Assembly: GCA_963825585.1 (NCBI GenBank)
Contig: CAWGTX010000001.1
Span: 62,001 to 126,000 of the forward strand
Source of the DNA: JAOUGY01 sp963825585
Lineage (GTDB): Bacteria; Actinomycetota; Acidimicrobiia; Spongiisociales; ZC4RG35
Length of the DNA: 64,000 nucleotides
Direction of reading: 5' to 3'
Part shown: positions 8,414 to 15,467 of the stretch, piece after piece
How the letters are laid out: the number at the start of each line of letters is the position of its first letter
Position numbering within the stretch: the first letter of the stretch is position 1
The notes under the pieces: generated by a model
What the model saw: the letters and a program-made list of their open reading frames with translations, nothing else
Told to the model about the DNA's origin: nothing
Databases searched by the model: none
Made by a program: the position numbers and the translations under genes

Positions 8414-9474
8414 TCCGACCCTCCATCAGCCCACACGTCGGTGAACAGGTGCTCGGCGCCGGGATGGGCACCGGCCTTGGCGAACTCGGTCGCCTCCTCC
8501 ACCCGCTGGGCGACGCCCTGGGTGATCTCACTCAACCGGGACTCGGGCACGCCGAGTCGTAACATCCGCTGGTGGTACATGGGGATCGGGTCGCGATCGG
8601 CCCACGCCGCCACCTCCTCGGCGGGGCGGTACTTGCCCGGATCGGCCCGGGAGTGCCCGCCGGAGCGGTAGGTCTTGGCCTCCACGATCGAGGGGCCTTC
8701 GCCACGTCTGGCACGGGCGATGACGTCGGCGGCCACCATGTACACGGCGTCGGCGTCGTTGCCGTCGACCGTGATGGTCTCCAACCCGTAGGCGGGAGCG
8801 CGATCGGCGGCGGGGTTTGGCACCGGCGCCACCAGATCGATGGGCGTGTACTCCATGTACAGGTTGTTCTCGCACACGAAGATCACCGGAAGCGACCACA
8901 CGGCGGCGAAGTTGATCGCCTCGTGAAACGCGCCGATGTTGGTGGTGCCGTCACCGAAGAAGCACACCGCCACCTGATCGGTCCCACGCAGCTGGGCCGA
9001 CCAGGCGGCACCGTTGGCGATGCAGAGATGGGCACCGATGATGGCGTAGGACCCCATCATGTTGTGCTCGGCCGAGGTCAGGTGCATCGACCCGCCCTTG
9101 CCCTTGAGGATGCCGTTCTCGCGTCCCAGCAGCTCTGCCAGCACCGGGCCCATCGCGGCCCCCTTGGAGAGGGTGTGGGCGTGGCCGCGGTACGTGGCGA
9201 ACACGTAGTCGTCTGACCGCATCGCCGCCCCGAACCCGGCCGAGACGGCTTCCATGCCCAGGGAGAGATGGCTGGTGCCCTTGACCAGGTTCTGCATGAA
9301 CAGGTCGTAGGCCCGCTTCTCGAACTGGCGGAGCTCCTGCTGGCGTTCGTACAGCTCGATCCGCTTGTCGAGCGGGATCGGAAGTGATTCGTTCTGCTCG
9401 TCGACCGGCTCCGGCGCCCGGATCTGGCGCTGGGAGTAGTCGTACATCGTCGGGTCGTCGACATCAATACTCAT
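8401..9474 (-). CDS. 2-oxoacid/acetoin dehydrogenase E1 component, alpha subunit
   Basis: 357-residue ThDP-binding alpha chain. The ThDP/Mg motif runs from GDG (174-176) to NN (203-204), with GDGTTNIGAFHEA and CENN visible. The phosphorylation-loop-like region is YRSGGHSRADPGKYRP, and the active-site His is probably in YRGHAHTL (near 98-100). It overlaps the M24 gene by 11 bp and the beta gene by 13 bp, so three proteins come from one message. Acetoin dehydrogenase alpha chains are the closest family in general appearance; the actual 2-oxoacid is undetermined. Confidence 0.9.
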   Translation of the reverse strand: MSIDVDDPTMYDYSQRQIRAPEPVDEQNESLPIPLDKRIELYERQQELRQFEKRAYDLFMQNLVKGTSHLSLGMEAVSAGFGAAMRSDDYVFATYRGHAHTLSKGAAMGPVLAELLGRENGILKGKGGSMHLTSAEHNMMGSYAIIGAHLCIANGAAWSAQLRGTDQVAVCFFGDGTTNIGAFHEAINFAAVWSLPVIFVCENNLYMEYTPIDLVAPVPNPAADRAPAYGLETITVDGNDADAVYMVAADVIARARRGEGPSIVEAKTYRSGGHSRADPGKYRPAEEVAAWADRDPIPMYHQRMLRLGVPESRLSEITQGVAQRVEEATEFAKAGAHPGAEHLFTDVWADGGSEWRN

Positions 9475-10717
9475 TGGCGACCATCAACTCCTCGCATGGG
9501 AACAGCGTCGTGACCTGAGGGCCGTCGGCGGTGACCACCATCATCTCCTCGATACGTGCTGCCGAACGGCCGTCCTTGGCGGGAGCGTACGTTTCGAGCG
9601 CGAAGTACATGCCTTCCTTGATCTCGATCGGGTCGTCGAGCGAGTTGAGCCGGGAGATGATCGGCCGCTCATGCAGGCCGATGCCGACTCCGTGGCCGAA
9701 CTGGAGACCGAAGGCGTCCATCTCGTCGACGAATCCGAAGTCCTCGGCCTTGGGCCATACCTGGGCGATCTGATCGGTGCTGTTGCCGGGCCGGACCCGT
9801 TCGATCGCCATGTCCATCCACTCGCGGGCCTGCTTGAAGGCATCGCGCTGGGCCTGGGTGGCACGGCCGACCACGAAGGTGCGGTAGTAGCAGGTGCGAT
9901 AGCCGTTGAAGGCGTGGATGATGTCGAAGTAGGCCTGGTCCCCGGGGCGGATCATGCGATCCGAAAACACGTGGGGGTGGGGCGAGCACCGCTCACCGGC
10001 GATCGAGTTGATCGCCTCCACGAACTCCGATCCCATCTCGAAGAGCCGTGCGTGGGCGAGTGCAACGATGTCGGACTCCCTGACGCCGGGCTTGAGCGCC
10101 TCGAAGATGTCCTGGTACACGCCGTCGACCATGGCCGACGCCTGGCTCAGCAGCATGATCTCGTCGGGGGACTTGATCTCCCGAGCCTTCATCATGAGCT
10201 GCTGGGCGTCACGAACGTCGAAGCCCGCCCCCTGCAGCTGGAGGAACGTCATCGCTTCCGCGACGTCGACGCCGAGCGGCATCCCGTACACGCCTTCTTC
10301 CTTCAGAACCGAGATGAGCTCGGCCACCATCCGTTCGGGCAGACCCGTGGTGGGTGCGATGGCGCCCTGCAGCCCGAGGTTGCCCGGGCGAGAGTTGTTG
10401 GTGTCGTACATCGAGGGCAGCTGCAGGCGGTGTGCTTTCGCTGCCGACCCGAAGTCCCACACATAGGGTCCGCCGGTGCGGGTGACGAGGGCCCACCGCT
10501 CGGTCTTGTTGAATCCCCAGTACCCGATGGTGGTGGAAGTCGCATAGCGGATGTTCGATGTCTCGAACAGCAACACCGCACCGAATTCGGTCTGATTGAG
10601 CTGTTCGTGCACGCGGGCCAGTCGGTAGGAGCGGAGCCGTTCGAAATTGACGCGCTCCTCCCAATCGACCGCCATCACGCCTGGTGCCCGCGTGGTCGCT
10701 ACCGGAAACTCACTCAC
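9464..10717 (-). CDS. M24 metallopeptidase-fold protein (creatinase/DddP-like)
   Basis: Pita-bread-fold protein of 417 residues with a creatinase-like N-terminal domain (SNIRYATSTTIGYWG) and an M24 C-terminal domain. Of the five canonical metal ligands, Asp in AYFDIIHAF, His in FGHGVGIGLH, Glu in FALETY and Glu in ARIEEMM remain. The second Asp is Cys (GYRTCYYRT, where peptidases have CSDITRT). The start is GTG 10717: AGGAGG lies 7 nt upstream of it but only 1 nt from the ATG at 10723. An operon with E1 subunits argues against a simple peptidase; C-N, C-S or C-C hydrolysis of a small metabolite is more likely. Confidence 0.8.
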   Translation of the reverse strand: MSEFPVATTRAPGVMAVDWEERVNFERLRSYRLARVHEQLNQTEFGAVLLFETSNIRYATSTTIGYWGFNKTERWALVTRTGGPYVWDFGSAAKAHRLQLPSMYDTNNSRPGNLGLQGAIAPTTGLPERMVAELISVLKEEGVYGMPLGVDVAEAMTFLQLQGAGFDVRDAQQLMMKAREIKSPDEIMLLSQASAMVDGVYQDIFEALKPGVRESDIVALAHARLFEMGSEFVEAINSIAGERCSPHPHVFSDRMIRPGDQAYFDIIHAFNGYRTCYYRTFVVGRATQAQRDAFKQAREWMDMAIERVRPGNSTDQIAQVWPKAEDFGFVDEMDAFGLQFGHGVGIGLHERPIISRLNSLDDPIEIKEGMYFALETYAPAKDGRSAARIEEMMVVTADGPQVTTLFPCEELMVANEY

Positions 10718-10818
10718 AGCCATTCCTCCTCGGTCGTCCTCGTCGTCGTCGGCCACTTCGACCGACCTCGTTGGACGGTCGACCTCTTCGTAGCTCGCAA
10801 ATCTGTTTGCAGCTTACT

Positions 10819-10830
10819 GCAATCGATTGC
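10819..10830. promoter_or_regulatory. LacI/PurR-like operator, perfect palindrome GCAATCGATTGC
   Basis: Twelve-bp perfect palindrome with the central CG typical of LacI/PurR sites, 101 bp upstream of the GTG start of the M24/E1 operon. A looser second copy, GCAAATCTGTTTGC, lies at 10797-10810. Near-identical sites occur at 27575, 34118, 50242 and 54725, each in a promoter region. Confidence 0.65.
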
Positions 10831-10875
10831 GTTGTAAGTAGGAGTGAACACTTCGTGGCTTCCCCTTTTCACCCG

Positions 10876-11733
10876 TCAGGCGACGATCGGAGCCAGAACG
10901 ATATCGAAACGGACGTGGCACCAGAGTCCTTCCATAGGTCTGCCGTCGGGTGCGGTGCCGCCATCCTCGAGGAGGAAGTCGCGGATCAGCGACTCCTTCA
11001 CGCCGAAGACGGCGTCCTCGTCGAGGTGCTCGCCGCTGGCGGGGAAGATGTGGGTGACCAGTGTCCGGTGACCGGGAACCTCGACCCGGAAGTGCAGATG
11101 CGGCGGACGCATCGGGCTGCGCTTCGTTGCCTGAAGCAGCCGTCCGACCGGTCCGTCGTACGGAATCGGGTAGGCGGCGGGTCTCACACACCAGAAGCGG
11201 TACGAGCCGTCCTCGTCGACGAAGAGATGACCGCGACCGCTGACCCTGCCATCGGGGTACTGCACGTCGTAGAACCCATCCTCGTCGGACTCCCACACAT
11301 CGAGCCGGGCCCCCGCCAACCGGTTCCCGGCCGGATCGGAGACGGTCCCTTCCACCCAGCACGGCATACCTGCAGCCCCGTGGGCCAGGTCGCCTCCCAG
11401 GTCTGTGGCGGGGGAGTCATCCAGGAAGAACGGGCCGATCACGGTTGCTTCGGTCACCCCCTGCTCGACCGGATTGTTGAGGGCGATCGTCAGCATCGAG
11501 AGCCCCAGGACGTCGGAGAGCAGGATGAACTCCTGGCGGTTCTCGTCGCACATCTGCCCCGTCCGCGTGAGGAACTCGATGGCCTCTGCCCACTCGGCTT
11601 CCGTCAGGTCGATGTCACGGGCGAAGGCGTGGAGGTGCCGGACCAGGCTCTGGAGCAGCTGGCGCAGACGCGGAGACGGCGTCCGTTCCAGGCTGTCGAG
11701 CACCAGCCGGGTCACCGGATGGATGTCTTCCAC
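10876..11733 (-). CDS. Intradiol ring-cleavage dioxygenase, hydroxyquinol 1,2-dioxygenase type
   Basis: Cytoplasmic non-haem Fe(III) enzyme that would open hydroxyquinol or a catechol to a (maleyl)acetate or muconate product. An N-terminal helical dimerisation domain (about 1-95) precedes the beta sandwich. The iron ligands are all present: Tyr155 (EDGFYDV), Tyr189 (RPAAYPIP), His212 and His214 (RPPHLHF), with the DGPVGRLL motif between. GTG 11733, preceded by GGGAGG with an 8-nt spacer, is preferred to ATG 11757, which has no ribosome site and lies inside the left arm of a palindromic operator. Length 285 residues, normal for the family. Confidence 0.88.
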   Translation of the reverse strand: MEDIHPVTRLVLDSLERTPSPRLRQLLQSLVRHLHAFARDIDLTEAEWAEAIEFLTRTGQMCDENRQEFILLSDVLGLSMLTIALNNPVEQGVTEATVIGPFFLDDSPATDLGGDLAHGAAGMPCWVEGTVSDPAGNRLAGARLDVWESDEDGFYDVQYPDGRVSGRGHLFVDEDGSYRFWCVRPAAYPIPYDGPVGRLLQATKRSPMRPPHLHFRVEVPGHRTLVTHIFPASGEHLDEDAVFGVKESLIRDFLLEDGGTAPDGRPMEGLWCHVRFDIVLAPIVA

Positions 11734-11769
11734 CGAACCAACCTCCCTCGTCGTCATCGGGGCGCCGTA

Positions 11770-11792
11770 CCTGCGTTCCGCCGGAACGCAGG
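11770..11792. promoter_or_regulatory. 23-bp palindromic operator between divergent genes
   Basis: Arms CCTGCGTTCCG (11770-11780) and CGGAACGCAGG (11782-11792) are perfect around a single central base. A second, outer pair CGTCATCGG (11752-11760) / CCGATGACG (11796-11804) flanks it asymmetrically. The site lies between the dioxygenase (start 11733, minus) and the dehydrogenase (start 11852, plus), so one dimeric regulator could control both. The inner half-site TGCGTTCC recurs at 13071-13086. Confidence 0.65.
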
Positions 11793-11851
11793 CTACCGAT
11801 GACGGTTGCGGGTCGCCCGGCAGGTACGTAGGTTGGCGCCCGGAGGTGCTG

Positions 11852-12718
11852 ATGAAGGTCGTGGTGATCGGGATGGGACGGATGGGGGCGGCGATGGCGC
11901 GTCGCCTGGCCGGCACCGGGCACGAGGTGACGGTGTTCAACCGGAACGCCGATCGCGCCGCCGAGGTGGCGGCTGCCATCGGTGGATCACAGGCTGTGAC
12001 TGCGGCGGCCGCCGCCGGCGCGGCACCGGTCGTGCTCACCTGTCTGGCCGACGACGAGGCCGTCCGCCAGGTCTACCTCGCCGACGACGGAATCGCAGCC
12101 GGAGTCGGATCCGGATCGGTGGTCGTCGACATGAGCACCATCGATCCCATGACGGTCGCCGAGATCCGCCTCCCGATCCGGGACGCCGGTGCCGACCTGG
12201 TCGACGCCCCGGTCTCGGGAAGCGTCGCGCTGGTGGAACAGGGCACCCTCACCGTGATGGCCGGTGGCGAGACCGCCGCCGTCGAGCGGGTGCTGCCGGT
12301 GCTCAACGACCTGGCCAAGGCCGTGTTCCACATGGGTCCGTCGGGATCGGGCTCCACCATGAAGCTGGCCGTGAACGCACTCGTCCACTCGGTCAACGTC
12401 GCCGTGTCCGAAGCGCTGGTGCTTGCCGAAAAGGCGGGTGTCGATCGGGCCCTGGCCTACGATGTGTTCGCCGCCGGGGCAGGCGGTTCCCCGTTCGTTG
12501 CCTACAAGCGGGCTGCATTCCTCGACCCCGACTCCGCCCCCGTTGCCTTCAGTCTCGATCTGGTGGCCAAGGACCTCACGCTCATCCGTGGGCTCGCCCA
12601 ACGGGTCGGAGCACAGACGCCTCTCGCCGACACCGAGGCCGAGATCGTGGCGGCAGCCGTGGCAGCCGGACTCGGAACCCGGGACATGAGCGTGGTGGCG
12701 GAGCATCTGCGCGGATAG
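11852..12718 (+). CDS. NAD(P)-dependent 3-hydroxyisobutyrate dehydrogenase/6-PGDH-like oxidoreductase
   Basis: 288-residue beta-hydroxyacid dehydrogenase. Rossmann motif GMGRMGAAMA lies at residues 7-16, the substrate loop is DAPVSGSVALVEQGTL, the catalytic Lys is in GSTMKLAVN, and the C-terminal all-helical dimerisation domain is complete. ATG 11852 follows GGAGGTGCTG. Family members oxidise 3-hydroxyisobutyrate, tartronate semialdehyde or glyoxylate-type acids. Divergence from the intradiol dioxygenase across a shared palindrome suggests a role downstream of ring opening, but the substrate is inferred only from context. Confidence 0.87.
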   Translation: MKVVVIGMGRMGAAMARRLAGTGHEVTVFNRNADRAAEVAAAIGGSQAVTAAAAAGAAPVVLTCLADDEAVRQVYLADDGIAAGVGSGSVVVDMSTIDPMTVAEIRLPIRDAGADLVDAPVSGSVALVEQGTLTVMAGGETAAVERVLPVLNDLAKAVFHMGPSGSGSTMKLAVNALVHSVNVAVSEALVLAEKAGVDRALAYDVFAAGAGGSPFVAYKRAAFLDPDSAPVAFSLDLVAKDLTLIRGLAQRVGAQTPLADTEAEIVAAAVAAGLGTRDMSVVAEHLRG

Positions 12719-12762
12719 GGGCGAGGAGCGAGGAGCGGGTATCCACTTCTTGCACATTGAGC

Positions 12763-12992
12763 GACGAGCGGCGTGAGTAGCTTTGTCCCCCTCGCGCTTG
12801 CGAGAGGGGGAAGGGTCTCAAGACGAGCGGCGTGTATAGCTTTGTCCCCCTCGAGCTTGCGAGAGGGGGAAGGGTCTCAAGACGAGCGGCGTGTATAGCT
12901 TTGTCCCCCTCGAGCTTGCGAGAGGGGGAAGGGTCTCAAGACGAGCGGCGTGTATAGCTTTGTCCCCCTCGAGCTTGCGAGAGGGGGAAGGG
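12763..12992. repeat. 59-bp tandem repeat array, four copies, each with a hairpin
   Basis: Copies start at 12763, 12822, 12881 and 12940, the last being truncated. Copies 2-4 are identical over their shared length; copy 1 differs at two short spots (GTGAGTAG for GTGTATAG, and TCGCGCTTG for TCGAGCTTG). Each unit contains CCCCCTCG...GCGAGAGGGGG, able to fold as a GC-rich stem. Units abut with no unique spacers, so this is not a CRISPR array. The near-perfect identity points to recent expansion. Confidence 0.9.
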
Positions 12993-13017
12993 GCCCCCGC
13001 TTGCGGGGTAGGGGGGG
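12959..13017 (+). repeat. Two-hairpin REP-like element, copy 1
   Basis: Order: TTTGTCCCCC, loop, GGGGGAAGGGG, a second CCCCCGCTTGCGGGG hairpin, then TAGGGGGG. It merges into the last 59-bp unit. The same order appears inverted at 13113-13190 and direct at 28040-28088. Confidence 0.75.
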
Positions 13018-13070
13018 CCTATCCCTCGCGAGCATGATGACGCGTTCCTATCGCTCGCGTGGCCTGATGG

Positions 13071-13086
13071 TGCGTTCCGGAACGCA
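13071..13086. promoter_or_regulatory. Palindrome TGCGTTCCGGAACGCA
   Basis: Perfect 16-bp palindrome built from the half-site TGCGTTCC, the same half-site as the operator at 11770-11792, where the halves are separated by 3 bp. It lies 151 bp upstream of the hydroxyglutarate oxidase gene. It may be a second binding site of the same regulator or a chance feature of the repeat region. Confidence 0.4.
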
Positions 13087-13112
13087 TGCGGAGGTCATCT
13101 CGCGGGCTTTCG

Positions 13113-13190
13113 ACCCCCCTACCCCGCTTCGTGGTCCTCCGTGGGGACAAGCCGCCGCCCCTTCCCCCACTGCGCTGCGTGGGGGACAAA
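13113..13190 (-). repeat. Two-hairpin REP-like element, copy 2 (inverted)
   Basis: Read on the minus strand it gives GCTTTGTCCCCC, a diverged loop, GGGGGAAGGGG, a diverged second hairpin, then GCGGGGTAGGGGGG. The fixed blocks match the copies at 12959 and 28040 while the loops differ, indicating selection on, or copying of, the stems. Confidence 0.65.
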
Positions 13191-13199
13191 GCCGCTGGA

Positions 13200-13220
13200 A
13201 GCTGGCAGCTGGCAGGTGGC
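13200..13220. repeat. Heptamer tandem repeat (AGCTGGC x2, AGGTGGC)
   Basis: Three consecutive 7-bp units just before the gene at 13238. The same AGCTGGN unit is repeated five times at 53579-53613. Confidence 0.7.
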
Positions 13221-13237
13221 CCTATCCTCTCCGGTTC

Positions 13238-14434
13238 ATGACTGAACGATTCGATGTGTGTGTGATCGGTGCCGGGATCGTGGGGTTGGCGACGGCCACG
13301 GCGGTTGCCGAGCGCAATCCTGGGGCGTCGATCGTGGTGATCGACAAGGAACCGAAGGTGGCCACCCATCAGACAGGCCACAACAGCGGCGTGCTGCATT
13401 CGGGCCTCTACTACAAGCCGGGGTCGCTCAAGGCGCGGTTGTGTGTCGATGGCCAACGCCGCATGTCGGCCTATTGCGAAGAACACGGGCTGCCGTTCAC
13501 CCGGAGCGGCAAGATCGTGGTGGCATCGTTCCCGCACGAGGTTCCGGCCATGGAGGAGCTGTTCCGTCGTGGCACCGAGAACGGCCTGATCGGGCTCCGG
13601 CGGCTGTCGAGCGGGGAGATCTCCGAGATCGAGCCCCAGGCGGTGGGTCAGGCAGCCCTCCACGTGCCAGAAGCTGGTGTCGCCGACTATGTGGCGGTTG
13701 CCCGCCATCTGGCCGAGAACCTCCCGGGAGAGGTCCGGCTCGGGTCGGGTGTGCAGTCGATCTCGTCGGGTGCTGGTGGCGTGCAGGTCTCGACGGCGGA
13801 CGCCACCGTGAGCGCCAAGGTGATCGTGAACTGCGGCGGCCTCCACTCCGATCGTGTCGCCCGGATGGCCGGGATCGACCCACCGGTGCAGATCGTCCCG
13901 TTTCGGGGTGAGTACTACACGTTGACGCCCGAGGCCGCATCGCTGGTGAAGGCGCTGATCTATCCGGTGCCAGACCCGCGTTTCCCGTTCCTCGGCGTGC
14001 ACTTCACCCGACGGGTCGACGGCTCGGTGGAGGTCGGTCCCAACGCCGTACTCGCCCTCGGTCGCGAGCACTACCGGGGTGCGAGGCCGAACCCCTCCGA
14101 TCTGTACGAGACCCTGCGCTACCGCGGGTTCCACCGGGTGATCGCCAAGTACTGGAAGACCGGCGCCGCCGAGGCGTGGCGTTCCGCCCGCCGCTCCACC
14201 TACGCCCGGTCGGCCCAGACGCTGGTGCCGGCGGTGAGGGCCGAGCACCTCCAGCCTGGCGGCGCAGGAATCCGAGCTCAGGCGGTGACCCGCGATGGAG
14301 CCCTGGTGGACGACTTCTCGATCGTAGAGACCGACACCGCCGTGCACGTGTTGAACGCCCCTTCGCCGGCGGCGACGGCGTCGTTGGCGATCGGCGATCA
14401 CATCGCCGGTCTGGTGTCTCCCAAGCTGGGGTGA
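13238..14434 (+). CDS. lhgO: FAD-dependent L-2-hydroxyglutarate oxidase-like enzyme
   Basis: 398-residue DAO-fold flavoprotein. The FAD dinucleotide motif GAGIVGLATA is near residue 9. The LhgO hallmark HNSGVLHSGLYYKPGSLKA follows at about 49-67, and the C-terminal FAD loop has NAPSPAATASLAIG. Known LhgO enzymes oxidise L-2-hydroxyglutarate to 2-oxoglutarate at the membrane and pass electrons to quinone. ATG 13238 has no good ribosome site; the frame stays open through the upstream repeats, but similarity starts at FDVCVIGAG. It converges with the XRE-cupin gene, one base apart. Confidence 0.88.
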   Translation: MTERFDVCVIGAGIVGLATATAVAERNPGASIVVIDKEPKVATHQTGHNSGVLHSGLYYKPGSLKARLCVDGQRRMSAYCEEHGLPFTRSGKIVVASFPHEVPAMEELFRRGTENGLIGLRRLSSGEISEIEPQAVGQAALHVPEAGVADYVAVARHLAENLPGEVRLGSGVQSISSGAGGVQVSTADATVSAKVIVNCGGLHSDRVARMAGIDPPVQIVPFRGEYYTLTPEAASLVKALIYPVPDPRFPFLGVHFTRRVDGSVEVGPNAVLALGREHYRGARPNPSDLYETLRYRGFHRVIAKYWKTGAAEAWRSARRSTYARSAQTLVPAVRAEHLQPGGAGIRAQAVTRDGALVDDFSIVETDTAVHVLNAPSPAATASLAIGDHIAGLVSPKLG

Positions 14435-14435
14435 G

Positions 14436-15134
14436 TCACCCCAGGGAGGTGCGTGAGTCGGCCGCCCGCCCCACCACGAACCAGATGGCGTGTACCGGCA
14501 CCGTGCCCTTGTTGTAGAGCCGATGCGGACGATCCGAGTCGAAGGCGATCGAGTCGCCCTGACACAGCTCGTACTCCTCGTCGTCGATCCGAACGCCCAA
14601 CGTGCCCGAGATCACGTAGCCGTACTCGCGGCCGTGGTGGGTCATGAGCGAATCGGTGGGAGTCGAGGTTCCGCCGACTTCGTAGATGGCGTGGAGGAAG
14701 TCGACGCCGTCCTCCGAGCCGGCGGTGAGCTCCTCCCAGCGCACCCCTGAGGCGAGCTCGATGGCCTGTCGGCCGGAGGCATGCACGACAGGCGAGGCGA
14801 TGGCGCGGGCGGGCCGCTCGGTGGCCCCATGGTCGAAGTCCTCCCCCCGGATCAGGCGGTCGAGTGACACGTTGAGCTCGGTGACGATGGCATAGAGGGT
14901 GGCGACCGACGGTTTGGTCATCCCGCTCTCCAGTTGGGAGATCATGCTGGCGGACAGCCCGAGTCGGCGGGCCAGCTCACGCTGGCTGATGCCCGCCTTC
15001 GTCCGCTCCTCGCGCAGCCGGTCGCCGATCTCCTCGAGTGTGTCGAACGACACGATGGCCCTGCCCCTCTCGTTCACTTCAGTGCCCGAGCCCGGTCGGC
15101 TCGTGCACGTCAGAGTCGCACCGTAGTCGGCCAT
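14436..15134 (-). CDS. XRE-family regulator with C-terminal cupin domain
   Basis: Up to 232 residues. An XRE helix-turn-helix (LREERTKAGISQRELARRLG to SLDRLI, about residues 39-95) is followed by a cupin barrel (GYVISGTLGVRIDDEEY, about 170-215) that probably senses a small metabolite, as in PuuR/SutR-type regulators. In-frame GTG codons at V20 and V28 are plausible shorter starts; none stands out by ribosome site. It is divergent from the ABC/amidohydrolase operon starting at 15468, with a 15-bp palindrome between, and is the natural candidate for its regulator. Confidence 0.86.
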   Translation of the reverse strand: MADYGATLTCTSRPGSGTEVNERGRAIVSFDTLEEIGDRLREERTKAGISQRELARRLGLSASMISQLESGMTKPSVATLYAIVTELNVSLDRLIRGEDFDHGATERPARAIASPVVHASGRQAIELASGVRWEELTAGSEDGVDFLHAIYEVGGTSTPTDSLMTHHGREYGYVISGTLGVRIDDEEYELCQGDSIAFDSDRPHRLYNKGTVPVHAIWFVVGRAADSRTSLG

Positions 15135-15467
15135 CGCACGAGATCAGGTCGGCGAAGTGTTCCCCGATCCGGAACGTGCGCAATCGAGAAACACTGGCTG
15201 CCGTTTGTGCGTCCGTGCCCGGCACGGAGTGTGTAGTGTGACTGAACAGTTCAGTGAGACTAAACACTTCGGACGACCTCGGTCGGGCCGGATCCGCACA
15301 TTCGGCCTCCCGCCCGCGGAGCGAGTCCGTCCAGTCTCACGGCAGGCGACGGCGGCACGACCGCCCAACGACGGCGGAACAAGGACCACATCACCGGTGA
15401 CAACTGCGCGTAAGACCAACGATCTCCCCGCCTTCGGTCGGGCCGGCTCATCGGGTTGGCGTCGGCC
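15135..15467. other. Promoter region of the ABC/amidohydrolase operon
   Basis: 333 bp without a convincing gene between the divergent XRE-cupin regulator and the operon at 15468. The only clear structure is the palindrome at 15241-15255. The 200 bp after it show no hairpin or conserved motif I recognise, so a long 5' leader is possible. Confidence 0.6.
15241..15255. promoter_or_regulatory. Palindromic operator ACTGAACAGTTCAGT
   Basis: Perfect 15-bp palindrome (7-bp arms, central A) flanked by the near-symmetric GTGTG and GAGAC. It lies 107 bp upstream of the XRE-cupin start and 213 bp upstream of the amidohydrolase start. Position makes it the best candidate site for the XRE-cupin protein. 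Confidence 0.6.

Larger units (their letters stand above)
12719..13237. other. Repeat-rich intergenic region
   Basis: No protein-coding gene is supported in these 519 bp. From left to right they hold a short GCGAGGA heptamer pair (12721-12734), the sequence TTGCACATTGAGCGACG (12750-12766; compare 41634-41647 and 41693-41705), four 59-bp tandem repeats, one plus-strand and one minus-strand copy of a two-hairpin REP-like element, a TGCGTTCCGGAACGCA palindrome, and an AGCTGGC heptamer run. Long open frames through it are by-products of the GC-rich repeats. Confidence 0.8.

Noticed and set aside
10876..12039. 387-codon form of the intradiol dioxygenase starting at 12039
   Set aside because: The extra N-terminal part runs through the divergent operator and into the opposite gene; GTG 11733 has the only good ribosome site.
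12763..12992. CRISPR array
   Set aside because: The repeated unit is 59 bp with no variable spacers between units and no cas genes nearby; it is a plain tandem repeat.
12950..13237. N-terminal extension of the lhgO-like gene through the repeat region
   Set aside because: The added 96 residues would be translated repeat sequence, and family similarity starts at the ATG at 13238.
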